A DNA stretch of 64,000 bases, taken from assembly GCA_033063855.1 (NCBI GenBank), contig CP093831.1:17546001-17610000 (forward strand). The letters run 5' to 3'. The notes below the pieces were generated by a model that ran no database searches, was not told where the DNA came from, and worked only from the letters and a program-made list of their open reading frames with translations. Each line of letters opens with the position of its first letter. Position 1 is the first letter of the stretch. Below, piece after piece: positions 1-12,587 of the stretch. The DNA comes from Smittia aterrima (taxonomy: Eukaryota; Arthropoda; Insecta; Diptera; Chironomidae). The position numbers and the translations under genes are program-made.

Positions 1-432
1 TGCAGCAGCGAAATGAAGCATCGACTGACCGTGCTCGTCTCTCTCATCACTACCAGGCGTTGCATCAGTATCGTCATCATCAATTAAATTGTCGACACTC
101 TTCTGCTTCATAGGAATCATCGTCTTGTCTGTCTTTGGCTTCAAAGCATTAACGTCTTTCTTCTTAGTTTCCGTCTCTGGTTTACGACTTGCTGTCGTTT
201 TTGGTTTGTCAATAGAAAAGTTTTGGAGATAATTTGCGAGGAAAGCGATGGGATCATTCGGACGAAGATTAGCGACCTCTGTTAAGCCTTTAATTAGAGG
301 ATCTCCGAGGGCTGAAATTAGATTTTGTTAATGCACAAAGTGATTTCAATTGATTTGACTTACAAGTGGCTAAGTATCGGCCTTCTTCGGTACGAAAAAG
401 TGGAATTTCTACTGGCTGATTATTTTTATATT
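1..432 (-). CDS. DPY-30 motif plus ankyrin protein, partial (5' part only)
   Basis: Two exons are visible: 432..364 and 311..1, joined in frame across a 52-nt GT-AG intron. The protein reads PLFRTEEGRYLATS, then GDPLIKGLTEVANLRPNDPIA and FLANYLQNF. This matches the DPY-30 dimerisation motif (xxYLxxxVxPxLLxGLxxLxxxRPxDPIxFLAxYL). A Lys/Thr/Asp-rich linker follows, and the last residues at the window edge (DEHGQSMLHFAA) look like the start of an ankyrin repeat. DPY-30 motifs dock to amphipathic helices in axonemal radial-spoke proteins, adenylate kinase 7, NME5 and the Set1/MLL complex; which applies here is not shown. The upstream start exon could not be located between 433 and 1057. The gene lies head-to-tail behind the ankyrin/kinase-like gene on the same strand, and both carry ankyrin repeats, so shared ancestry or one process is possible. 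Confidence 0.7.
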
Positions 433-1057
433 CTGAAAAAAAATTCAATCAATTACTTGACTATTTCAACAGCCAAAAATCACGTCTTGAGATTTTCTTA
501 AATCGACTTTCTTCCAATGAGTTTGTTATATGAAAACTTTGATGCACAGTTTGGCTTAAGGAGACACACATCTTCAAATAAACTCAAATCTGATCTAAGT
601 GCAATTCAATCAATCAATTGCAAATCACCTTGTGCGGGAAAGCTTTTAAAGCTTTAGGAAGCCGGACCTGTGCGACAAAATTTCTGTTGGAAAGATTCTG
701 TTTGTCTCAAGAAACTTCATTCGAAAAAGCGAAATAAGAAAACCTTTGTTTCTAAGTTTGCGAATCATTTGTGAACCGTGCTTGCTTAGTTGGAGCAAAA
801 GTGAAGCTTTTAGAGATGACAGAGATGTTCTTTCTCTATCATCTCTTTCAAGTGCTTTTCAAATCAACTTTCTAATCTTATTCGCAATTCAAGAGTGAAT
901 TCAAGTTACTAACCGGTCGCTTTGTGTCCTTTCAATAAAGCAATTCGCTCTCTAATAAAATCTTTCCAACATTCTTTTGCTATGCGTGACTTTAGGGCAT
1001 GGAATTGAAATAAGGTTATTTACATAAAACAAATTTCCTTCGCTCGACACATTCAAT
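433..1057. other. Intergenic, probably holds the first exon and promoter of the DPY-30/ankyrin gene
   Basis: No ORF with recognisable protein similarity. The first coding exon of the minus-strand DPY-30 gene should be here or further up, ending in phase 1. A weak candidate starts with the minus-strand ATG near 772 but has a poor donor, so no start is called. Confidence 0.5.
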
Positions 1058-4000
1058 CTACTCGTCGACGCTTGCTAAGCTATTTTTCTTTTTGCGGAAT
1101 ATTTTTAAAAGCATTTCAGCGATGTGCATCGAATTGGACATTGACAAATCTTTCTCAAGCTGCAGAATGTTCTGAACAGCGCCACAGAACTCTTGAAGCA
1201 ACTTCCATTCAGTTATGCTCATGCAACGTGTGTTTGACACGCGAATCGAATCGAAATTGGGACGAGTTTTCATGTGAAGACCTCGAATAATGCAGAGTTG
1301 CCGTAAGTTTTCAAGATCCTTGACCAAATGCGGTAGATCGAGTGTAAGTGTGAATCGAATTGAGGTTCCTAAGAACGAAGGTCGAGATGACAAATAACCG
1401 AGGAAATAACTATGACGGAACGAGATTTTATCCTCAAGAAAAAGCATTGCGCGACCAACTTTGCTGTAAGCAAGTCCAATGTCACCAGTCGCTGAAACTG
1501 GCGTAGAACAGACGACTCTTAAATGCTCTAGAACATTGATCCAAGCAGCGAAATCGCGACTTGCTGACACATAAACTCCTCGACCGTATGGATAATATTG
1601 ACCGTTGATTGCTAATGATTCAGGCACTTGAGGTAAGTCATTGTGATCGAGTAGTGGAATCATTAATCCACTCGTTGCGAGGATAGTTCTGATCTCTGAT
1701 GGATTCTCGAGAACTTCGTTCATTGTGTAATATTGTCCGAGTCCATCTTCGCCAATCGCAGCTGTAAACTCTGGACTCAAGAGCCTTCCCGTTAAAATCC
1801 TTTCTGACTGTTCAAGTCTTCCAATTGTTAAATTCAACGGCAGTTCATAGTCGTCGAGGTTTCTGCTACACTCAACGACACCTCCATTGACCCATTTGTT
1901 GTGAGAGTCCATATTCCAATGAACATCTTGTGGTCGATTTATCTCAATCGTATCTTGTTCATCTGGTGGAGTATCGGAGTCGACGATGTAAGACGGAAAG
2001 AATTCCATCTTTGGATGTTCCTTGAAATTCTCTTTCGAACTCAAACTGTGAAGATCTTTGATGAGTGGCACAAAAAATTCTTGAAAAACAACAAAAACGT
2101 CAAAGTCAGGCGCGACTACGCCAGCGTTTAAGTCTTCATCGATTCTTCTTTCCTTTGAAGCTTTTTTCATCGCCGGCCAAATGACATCGAAGAGATTATG
2201 GTCGAGTCGTGTCTGTCGATGTTTGATTTTTTCGAACGTTGGACGCTTCAGAAACCTAGAGAGATAAGCAGTCACTGACACTCTCAAGGAAGAAGCGCTA
2301 CCAGGAAACGATCCATTTTGACTCCCGATCGATTGATCGAGATTCGATGGGCGCTTAGCATGAATGAGTCGATAGCATCTTTCTAATGTTGACAGCACAT
2401 CGGGATCATCGAGTTTCCTTCTTGCACTATGATAATCATCAGGAACTAAACGATTCAATTAATATTAAAATATTTGGGAAAGAAATTTTGGATTGCAAGG
2501 AAAAACAGCCAAAAACGTGTGAGAAACCCAAGCTCATATAACAATTAGTCATGGAATAATTTAGCAGTGCTCGCAGATTTTAAATTGAAAGACTAACCTT
2601 GATCATTGAGCATCTCATCAGCAAGTTCCTCGCCAGCTCCGAATGTCTTAAGAAGTTCTTTATGCGAGAGAATCTTATTGGAATCGTCATCGTTATTCAA
2701 ATACCATTCAGCGGTCTTTCCATGCTGAAAGAAGAGTTCTTTTCATTATCAAACTTTAGAGGTGAATTGAGTAAGTTACGCTATCGACATCCTTGGGATT
2801 AGCTCCAAGATGAACCAATAAATTGTAGAAATGTCCATTGTCTTTAATCGCCGCCGCGTAATGCAAAGCCGTTCGATTCTCTTCGTCTGTAGCTTGAAGC
2901 GTTTCCTGGAATCTCGAACCTAAGTATCGAATGATTGCTGCGAAGGAAACAAAACAAAATTTGTTACTTAATTCCTTTTCAATTTATCATGAATTCAATT
3001 CACTTTCGTTTTCCTCTTCCTCTGAATTTCTTCTCGACATTGTCCCTAAAGCTTCTAAGCACTCGAGCGACCAAGACTGAACTGAGTCGCTAAAACGATT
3101 CAACGCTTTTTCCATTTCGGCTGGAAAATCGATAGGAACACGTCGTTTTTTAACAACGAGCTTATTTTCCCAAGACCTTGGCTTCAAACTTTGTCCGCCG
3201 ATTCGTTTTTAAAAATTTAAATTATTCCTCTGGACGTGAAACGACCTTCTCAGTACTTCAAAGTTCTCACTTAGAATGAGAACATGGTCGCTTTATCCGG
3301 AGGAAAAGGAACACGCAATGAAGCTTTACGTTGAGGAACATGAATATTTTATATGGAAATTCGATAGATTTCATTTCTTGAACCTCTAATTAGGAATTTT
3401 CTTAACTAAACTATTTGATCGTCTTACCTGTGTGTCCGAATATAACTGCGACATGGAGGGGTGTCGTGCCTAAAGCCACAAACGATTAATTCCAACTTTA
3501 GACATTGATTGATGTGTTTTGGTAAAATTATTTGCTTTACCTTTTGGAGAAACTTCATCTTTAGCTGTGGAGAACTTTCGGCGATCTAAAGCCGCTTGAA
3601 GATCTCTCAAGCTTCCATCTCGTGCGGCAACATGAACTTTCCTGATTTTTGACTAAATTATTCAAACGCGATTGTTAGACTTCATTTCGAAATTACTTCA
3701 AGGTAAATTGCTTACCATGTAAGTCGGAACATTATCGATAAACGCTTGAATGTCAGGCTGCTGAGTCGTTTTACCAATTAAGCTTTTACCTTCTCCGTTT
3801 AACACTAACATCGCTAATTGCTCCATGTCGCCGGCATCAATGAGCTTCTGAATTGAATCGTCCTGAGAAAGGAGCAATCAATTAGTTTTGTAATTTGATA
3901 GTCATTGTTTCGAATGTTGTTTTCTAATGAATTGTTTAATTGAATGTGCTTTAAGCTTTTAGTGAATGAAAAGCTTTTGAATATTTACATCATCAGCATC

Positions 4001-7000
4001 AGCTTCATCTGGATTGATCTCTTCAAAGTCTCCGGCTTGTGACTCCAATTGCTTCTCAGCCTCTTCTCTTATAACACCTTCAAATGGCGGACTTGGTGAG
4101 CCGATGTCAGTTCCTTCTTCAGACATTTGCTCCTAATTTAAAAAGGTTAGCAATTCATTGTTAAGAGAAAAACGATTTGCGAGTGAACTTTGAAGTGAAA
4201 TAAGATTAATCGATTAAATAATGATGCATGCGAGGGTGTATCGTACAGTACAAAAATGTGGGAAAATGAAAACTTATCGGGACATAAATTGTACCTCTTT
4301 GTCGTCGTCGACCTTGTTACCAGTTAAGTCGTCAGTTTCAAATGCACTGCTTCCAGATTCGTTGGATTTTACAGCACGCAAAATAACTTCTTCATCATCG
4401 TCGCTTTGAATATTGGTTTCGTCGTTATTTGATTCAATAATTTCAACTTCGGGTTCTTGAAGGTTTTCAATTTCATTTGCTTTGAAATCATCACCAGTTT
4501 CATTGATTGATTCATTGGATTGCATTCGACTATTGGAACCATTCTGAGAATTCATCTCATTGGTTTCATATGCTGAGTCGTTACGTTCGTAATTGGCGAT
4601 TATCGTTTCATCTTGTTCGTCAGATTGTTGGGATTCAAAATTCTCACCTTCACTACTCATTCGAGAGCGAAGAGTGGAACCGCTTGAATCACGAAGGAAT
4701 CCTCCAAGCTCTTCTTCTCTCATAATCTCGCGGAGAGATAAACTTTCAGCTGATTTCGGTAGTTCAAGCACTTCGATCTCGGTATCGAAAGTTTCCTCAG
4801 CAAAAACCTCGAAATTGTTTGCTCCTTCATCCAAAGCTTCGTCTAAAGCTTCTTCACTTTGAGCTTCCACTTCACTCACCTCATCAACTAATTGCTCTTC
4901 ATTTTCGATCCAATTTGAATTATCATTGTCATTCGTTATTTGATCTTTATCATTTTCAATTAAATTAACGTTCTGAAAGAGAAATGTTTTAACTGAGTCT
5001 CCTCGAACAAGAAACGACACAACAAAATGCCGATGCGAGGGGAAAGAGGAGAAAGACACAACAAACAGAAAGATACGACACACACCGCGTTGAGTTAGCG
5101 GATCGATAGAATTGATGTGCACTTAGACGAGACAGTGATTATCGCCAAAAGCTCTAATTTTGATATTTACATAGATCAACTATGATTGCTGTTTGCGCAA
5201 TGATCTCGTGAGGTTGTTGAGTGCAATTTAGTTAAATTTTCCGAAAAGGTGACAAAAGTTTTTGCTTGAAGAGTAAGTCACGAACAAACGAGAAATGAAG
5301 TATGAGACATGTCGATTTGAACTCACTTGCTCGGTCTCATTCGGATCACTTGGATATTCTTGAGCGAGATTGTTGTTCTCAATATTTTGAGGAATTAAGC
5401 TTTCCATGTCGTTAAGTTGAGCTGTCTCAACATCGTCGTCATCGTTGGGTTCAGGAGTTTTCGTAGCTTTCGCGGAGTTGTTGTTCAAATCGCTTTTACT
5501 GTAACATCAAAGAAGTTTAAATTATCTTCCAATTTCAATAAAAAGATTTATCTCACTTAAACGTCTTTGGGCGGTTCGACTTTTTTGCACTTTTTTTCTT
5601 CACAACTTCTTCCTTAATCTCCGGTTCAGTTTCCGCTGGAGCATCCGGATCAGCTTCATTCAAATTACTGTTGCTTCGACTCAGAATTTCAAAAGCTGAG
5701 TTTGAAGCTTTCATTCCATTTCCATTCATATTGCTACTTAAGTTTAGATCGGATTGAGTAAATGACATTTTCTTGTCGTAAAATTTGGCGGGAAGGAATT
5801 TCCAATCAAAGTTTGGGGGGAAACCTTGCTCAGCAATGCGTGGAGCTTCTGGAATGACCGTCAAGTTGGATCTATCTAGGTCTTCGCTGGCCTTTACCTT
5901 CTTGTAAAAAGCAGGCGTTCGTCCTTTCTGTTGACAGGAGTTGAATGATTGATTGATTTGTTTACATTTAATTCGTTCGTGCATTGACTTACTCTATCAC
6001 ATAGTAGCTCATCAGCTCCAGCTTGGACAAGAAGATTGAAGGCTCGATCATTGTTTTTAACACTCGCAGCATAATGGAGTGGACTTTTGCCTTCAGCGTC
6101 GAGTTCGTGAGCAGCGTTAGGCCAAACAGCTAAAATGTATTCCACAATCTTCGTGTGAGCAAGGCCAGCAGCTTTGTGAAGAGGGTTCAGTCCGTTTACA
6201 TCTTTGCAGTTCAAAATTTGAGGAGGAACGGGAGGTGACGTCTTTGAGGTTAATGTTTCAATATTGTTATCAACAACTGCTTGATGAATGCTCTTGATGA
6301 GTCCCAAAATATGAGGAACATGTTCGAGGAAACGTCGAACTTTCGGCTGATTCGCGACCTCATTTCGAAGTTTATTTCCGTGTCCCTCCAAAACGACCCT
6401 CATCAGTTTATCGATATCTTTGTCATGAATCCAAATTCGAATATTCGAAGGCTTAATGACTAGAGCTAAATTGAAAAAAAGAGTTTACATTCACTTTGTT
6501 CCAAATTAATAATTCAAGTGAGTTCATTCTCTGGAAAATTACCGTTGCTGCTCTTATTCGCGTGGTTTCTGGAAAACTCGTATTGGATCTTTGCGAAATC
6601 TTCGTTGCTGGGATAAACTGTTTTATGTGAGAAATATTTATTTGAAATCTCTCGAAAAAATTCTTTTATCGAAGAATGCTTTCAACTTTGCGGTTGGTTA
6701 ATGGAAACTTGAACAAGATTAAACGTAGTTTCCATCGATCGATAAGCTTGCTATTCATGATTAACAGAAATGGCTTTTGGTGTGAGTGAGATAGAGTTTG
6801 GCACTTAACATCTAATTTTAAGAAACCTTTGAAGCTTTCACGGGCGAAAAGCTCCTTCAGTTGATTATTGTTGCTGTTAATTATGAAGCGTTCCACTTCA
6901 TTTCAAGTGAGACTTTCACAAGTGTCGGAATTCTCATGACCCGAAAATTTATTTGCGAAGCGATTGGTCGGCTTCGAAAGGATTTAATTTCAATTTGCAC

Positions 7001-7133
7001 GCTTCCGATTGTTTCGATCGTCGATTCCACTTGAATCAAATCTTATCTTTATTAACTTTTCTAATAGCGCAATTTTCCAGAGCTCACTACGTAATTTTCA
7101 TAATTGATTACCTGAGTCTGAATCGTAATTCAT
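1058..7133 (-). CDS. Ankyrin-repeat protein with C-terminal degenerate arginine-kinase-like domain
   Basis: Thirteen exons give a continuous frame of 1302 aa: 7133..7112, 6617..6543, 6465..5993, 5927..5557, 5498..5327, 4972..4295, 4132..3989, 3862..3716, 3652..3541, 3469..3428, 2937..2780, 2724..2598, 2445..1058. All junctions are GT-AG and phase-consistent, and the start is the ATG MNYDSDS. Ankyrin repeats (GLNPLHKAAG, GKSPLHYAAS, later TTPLHVAVIFGHT and RTALHYAAAIK) flank an acidic low-complexity stretch of about 230 residues. From about residue 841 the sequence follows ATP:guanido phosphotransferases: DPDVLSTLERCY, APDFDVFVVFQEFF, GRGVYVSASRDFAAWINVLEHLRV, SFRHSYFLGYLSSRPSFLGT and MSITEWKLLQEF. 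Compared with arginine kinase, the catalytic Cys is Arg (about 1195), the catalytic Glu of NEEDHLR is Leu (about 1146), and the first two phosphate-binding Args are Val and Glu (about 1030 and 1032). Args equivalent to 229 and 280 remain. It is probably a non-catalytic scaffold; the role is unknown. Confidence 0.85.
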
Positions 7134-10100
7134 TGTGAAGATAATGTAATTTCAAGTAGGAAATGACCTTTTTAAAAATTTTCAAGAGAATATTTTTCAC
7201 AAAAGCTTGTACAACAACAAAAAATGGAAAAAGCTTTCAATCGAACTTGAGCTATCGATGTTAGTTAAACGACTGAAAGGAAACTTTCCCTATTCGCTTG
7301 GAACGCATCGAATCGAGCTCGAGGCTCGAGTAAAAAAACCGGAGCTCCTGAATTATTCACATATTGATTGGCGATGGAAAAATGTCTAATGATGGATGTC
7401 TAACTCAGAAAGCTAACAAACGAAAAGCTTTCGTTTCTCCCTCGGCCGCTTGAATAAATTATGAATGGGAAAATGATTTTACAGTTGAACTGGGGACAAA
7501 CTGTTTAAACAACTGAGATCATGATGATTTTTTAGACTTTATCTTTTTAAATCTTAACGATACCAAATATGAACTCTCATGATCTATTAAAAGCTTTAAA
7601 GTTCTAGCTAAAACTCTATTTTATCCATCGTGTTTAAACAAATTGCGTTTCAAACTCGATTTTAATTTCCTCGCCATTCACATTACATTTCAAAGTTTAA
7701 TTGTCACTCCGAATGCTAATGCCAGCTCAATTATTTTCCCGACTCGCGCCACTTGACCTTGAAATATATTTCCAAACAAATTGATAACGCTTAGAGGAAA
7801 AACAGAAAAGAAAGTTGGTGGGAAAAAAATCCATTGAAGCAACACGCAATATTATTCGATGTACAATAAATTCAAAACCAATCGACGGCAAGTGAGACGC
7901 GATAGTAAATTGTTTAGTAAATGGCGCTTCTTTTTATAGCGTCGAAGCAGTAGATCGCAATAAAATTGAAATCCTTAACGTAAAATGTTTTAATGCGAAC
8001 AGTTTGAACTTGAAGACTTGAGCCTATTTTATGTTTTCGAAGAAGCTTTTAATGACAGTATCGTCATCGGTTTGAGCTTGCTTGTTGAAAATGCTTCTGA
8101 ATAATTGAAGACGAGGAATGGGATTTCAATAATTCATTTGAAACTTTTCAAGGCTTTATGACGAAGTTGTAGCTCCAGTGACCGATTTGAGAAGACGATG
8201 TTTGTTGTAACTTATAAGTCTTTCTCCTCAACAAAAATTGTAGAAGATTTAAAAATAATTATCGCTTTCGTGACTTGTTTTTACGACTTACTAACTTTTC
8301 CCATGAGAATCAGGCACAAAGTTAAGTCGAAATAAAATTGAACACCCGAAGGTCGATTGATTGGCCATGTCTTCATTTGAAATAGGTCAATCGGCTTTAC
8401 TTCCGAAACAAGTTAACATTTTTAACCGCAATTAGAAAGCAATCTTCGGAAATAAGGTAAATTCTTTACGACAATTGCTGTTTACCTTTCGGCGGCGATG
8501 AATGGAAATAAAGTCCATGCCCGTTGCCATTGCTCACCGCCTTCTTCCTTCGACTCATTTTATCTTTATTTTTACTCAAAGATTTCGATTCAACTTCATC
8601 ACACACTCCAATTAATTCACTCACGAATATTTTTAATAACTTTTTGTTTATATTTGAACGATTTCACTCATCAATTCGTTCAAACAATTTTCCGCGTGCT
8701 TCCCTGATTGCATTCGTGCTTTCGGCCACTCGCTAGACGCTTTCTGTTCCACTTTCTAGCCTCGAACATATGAAGAATCGTTTTGCATACATTTTAAAGT
8801 TTATTCACACCGAGACCAACATGCAAAAACTTTAGTTTTCCTTCGCAAAGTTCAAGTAACTTGAAAGTCCCTCGACGAGGGTTTTCTTTCCTTTTTATTT
8901 CAGTAAAAGAAAAGTTTGAAAACTTCGACGTCTACTCTCGATCTGATCGACACGATGAATGCGAGGAGCTAGTTACTCACTCTTCGGGAAACTTCCACGA
9001 GTTTCAACTTTAAACTGTCGTTTCATTCGATGAGAGAAATTTTACTTCGTGTCTAGTTAATTGAGAAAGCAGCGTTTACATTAATATTTCAAGCTGGACT
9101 GAAGCACGCGGTCAAAACGCTCGGGAAAGAACAAACGAAGCCGAAGGGAGGTTGGCCATTCGCGTTATGTTATGGGGCAAAAATGAAATTAATCGAGCAG
9201 CAGAAACGAAAGAAAACAATCAACAAACTGTGCCGGAACGAATCGGACAGACAATAAAAATAAAAGTCGATACACTCCATCGACGAACGCTTCCCCTTCT
9301 CACTTTTCTATTTGCATGACAATCGATCGATGAGACACCACAAAGCAGGGGCAACAGAGAAATGCAGTTCGTGATTAGACCTTAATGATTGTTCCTTTTT
9401 ATCTTCTAATTGATATTTATTTACGGCGTGCGGTGTGGTCGTTCACTTGCTTAGTCGAATTGAGGACGCAAACAATGATTTATTCGATCCAGCAGGACAG
9501 TCCTCGTTTCCGATTAACATTCTCGATTATTATTAACACGATCTCGTTTAGTTACAACTAGTTCAAGTCATTTTCTAATATTTACACAACATTTATTGTC
9601 TCGTCTCACAAAATCAATTAAAATTTATTATTCCTTCATCGAGAATAAAGCTTTTCCCACGTGTTAACAAAGAAACCGACGGAATGCAACTGAAAAGAAA
9701 AATTTCAGAATAAGGCAACATGTTCAGTTATTCACTTGGTGCTTGTCAGGAGTTCCCAACATGAAATTGAAACTTTTATGAGCGAAATCATTTATTTCAG
9801 CTCCACTGGTGTTTATGAGAATTGCTTTTATGCGAAAGGAGCTTTGATAGCAAAGTGTTTTCATTGCTTCGCAGCTTTACCTTCAAACGGAAAATCAACA
9901 AATTTATATCGTGCGACGAACTTTATTACAACTTCGCGACTACGAAGCGATTTCCAATAAAACGGTTAGCAAAAAGTGTCGCTGAAGGCAATCGGTAGGT
10001 TGAATAACTTGATGAGTTTTGGAAAATGTTACAATTTAGTTTGTTGAGTTTAAACCATAAATAAGTGGGAGTTGGTCATGAAGGTTGATATAATTCCAAA

Positions 10101-11655
10101 TGTTTTATTGATATTTTTCTATCCAAACTTCTTGAATTTTTAATTTAATATTTATGGAAAAAGAAAATTCGTTGCTTTGAGAGGAAGTAAAATAATTTAC
10201 TGTTCTGTAGTGAGTTTTAAAATGTTTCTCATAATTTGTTAAACTTCCCAATAAAACTGAAGCTACGTTTTCTGACGTGAACGCATTCAACAGATGGAAA
10301 CCTGAGAGGAAACTCACCGAGAGAGCTAAATTTCAGAGAGCGGAATCAGATCGTTCCGACAATTTATGTTTTGTTATCATCAGTCGACGTGAAACTTTTC
10401 GTGAAGCTGAATGCTTTTAAGGAAATAGTGATGCGAGTACGAGCTTATTAAGATAAGCTTTTAAACCGGGTTAGTGAACAATTGAGCAAATATTTTAAAA
10501 GCTTTTAAAGGGTGAAGAGCAAAAAATGACTCTGTGAATTGGAATTTACTTTCATTGAAGGATTTAATTCATACCCACTCTGCACGAGATCTAATGTCAA
10601 TCTGCGAATAGCTTTTCCTTCCAAGAACTTGTTGTCGAATCGTAATTTTTATTGCAAATGAATTTACGCTTCAAAGATTAAATTTAAACATTTCCGATGA
10701 AAGTGCTGCCGGCAGCGGAGTCGCCTAAGCCATGAATGAATGAACTCCCGCGAGGAATATTTTCGGCATTGGATCAAAATTAATAAATTAAATTCTAAAG
10801 CTCATTTTGTATTCAAACGAGGATTCAGTTGATTTATCTGGAAACTCGCTTTTGTGTCTTGTTAGGATAATTAGACTTTTCTTCCCTCGCCCATTTCTTA
10901 AATTAGTTCTGTTTCATTCAACTTTGAGCTTAGGCAGATGCTTCCAACAATAAACTTTGTATTCGAGGAAAAGCTTTGACTCAGATTAACATCAAATAAA
11001 ATTTGGAAGGATAATGTTGTCAGACGTCTCACCTTTCTCATTAATATTTCTCTGAATTTCTTCGAGCTTTGCTGTTCTCATAGGTCATCCAAGTAAATAT
11101 GTTGTCAAAATATGTTTTTTGTTTTCCAACTGAACCTGGCAGTTGCTGAGGATTTTTATTCGAACGTGCTTGTGTATGATAAACAACCGAAGGAGGTGAA
11201 AGTTACGTGGGAAGTCCCTAAAAATTCTAAGCCGATACAGAGCATTGATTCGACTTCAGAGTGAGAGCGTTCACTCATAATTTCCTGAAGTCAACAAAGT
11301 AAATTGCCAAGGAATAATACCTTCATTTTTTTCGAACCGCAAAATATTTATCAGTAAATAAAGAGTTGAGAAAGTCATATCCTCACAACCGATTAAAGCC
11401 GCTTTGCAAACTTTTTGTTGGTTAACCCTCGTCGAGTTGTTTTTTCATGAAAATTCTTCTTGATTCATTGAAGTTTCTGAGAAGGAATAACTTCTCTGCG
11501 CCTAACCGTTTCCGAAATAAATTTGGTTCACGACCGAAGTTATCGAACAAAGGATTTTGTGGCTTGATAAGAAAAATTGTTTGATGATTACAAATTTAAT
11601 CAAAATATTTTTTTTTATTAAGTTCGCAAGAGCAGAAAAATGAAATTCATAGAGC
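7134..11655. other. Intergenic, no supported gene
   Basis: About 4.5 kb of AT-rich sequence. Short ORFs near 8.5, 9.7 and 10.1 kb lack domain similarity and plausible splice partners. No tRNA-like A/B box pair, tandem repeat or transposon protein was recognised by eye. Confidence 0.6.
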
Positions 11656-12192
11656 TTATTCTGGCTTTTCTGTAGTGTCTTGCATCGTTGAGGCACGTGG
11701 AGGGTGATCGAAGATTCTTACAAGTCCAATGTCCGGTTTCTGATAAGGTTCCGCTGCTTGCTCTACTTGAATGTTGAAATTTGGATCAATGTTGTTGTAA
11801 CGATCAACGTCAAAAGCTCGATCAATAAGTTGGTCATCGATTGGGCCGGAGAAGTCTTCTTCAAGTTCACTTCTCGTCCTGTTTCTTCCATTGATAATGA
11901 TATTGATAATGATGGAGCTGTTTATAATTTCATTGTGATGCAATAAGCTATTCCTCTGTTCGAATCCGGGATGTCCCTTGAGATAATCAACGACCATTAA
12001 TCATCAAAGTTCCGATCTTGGTTTAAATTTCTGTGCACATACCCAAATCACTGCGCTCGAAGCTAGAATTATTCCGATGAAAACGATAGCTACAAAGCAA
12101 TGTCGTTTACGACGATGATGGTCGTGACCGTGGTGATGATGGTGTGGATGATGACCTGCAGATTCAGGGAGCAAAAGACACTTTTCGTCCAT
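11656..12192 (-). CDS. His-rich single-pass (type II) membrane protein, unknown function
   Basis: Two exons, 12192..12043 and 11976..11656, give 156 aa. The donor is a near-perfect GTATGT at 12042 and the acceptor AG ends at 11977, so the intron is 66 nt. Unspliced, the same frame meets two consecutive TGA codons and then an in-frame ATG, so intron removal is what makes one protein. The N terminus (MDEKCLLLPES) leads into a run of His residues (HHPHHHHHGHDHH) and a basic RRKRH. One hydrophobic segment of about 20 residues (FVAIVFIGIILASSAVIW) follows, then a longer acidic tail with one potential N-glycosylation site (NRTR). A short basic cytoplasmic head with a longer tail suggests type II topology. 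I do not recognise the family. It is head-to-head with the microprotein gene at 12.7 kb. Confidence 0.55.
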
Positions 12193-12587
12193 ATTTTGAT
12201 GATTCTCGTTTGACTTCAAAAGTAAAACTGAACAAAACATCTGACAATTGTGAATCAGTCGCTGTCGGAGTCTTATCAATTTCGATATTTTACGATAAGT
12301 TTCGCTATAAACAACCTTATCTTATCCAACCAAAGCAATTAGGGTTATACGTTCTACCTCTCTCTTGTTACGAAGATGACTAATCAACGCAAAACAAATT
12401 CAAGAATTGTCTGTTTCTCAGGACTTCATTCAATCTAAAAGGCGTAAAGTTCTCCATTGACAAGTGAAAATACTTAACAAATCTTTTGCATGAGCATCAC
12501 GTTTCAACGTCGATAGAAACTCTCTCAGTCTCGAGAAAATTCATGTCGAAATAGATTTAAATTAAAAGTTTCTTCTTATGTTTCAGA

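Noticed and set aside
11950..11975. GTTCGAATCC, a tRNA B-box-like sequence
   Set aside because: No A box or cloverleaf upstream; it lies within the coding exon of the minus-strand membrane protein (GHPGFEQR).
12144..12383. Plus-strand ORF of 79 codons
   Set aside because: Shadow of the His-rich minus-strand gene: the repeat of CAT/CAC codons keeps the opposite strand open.
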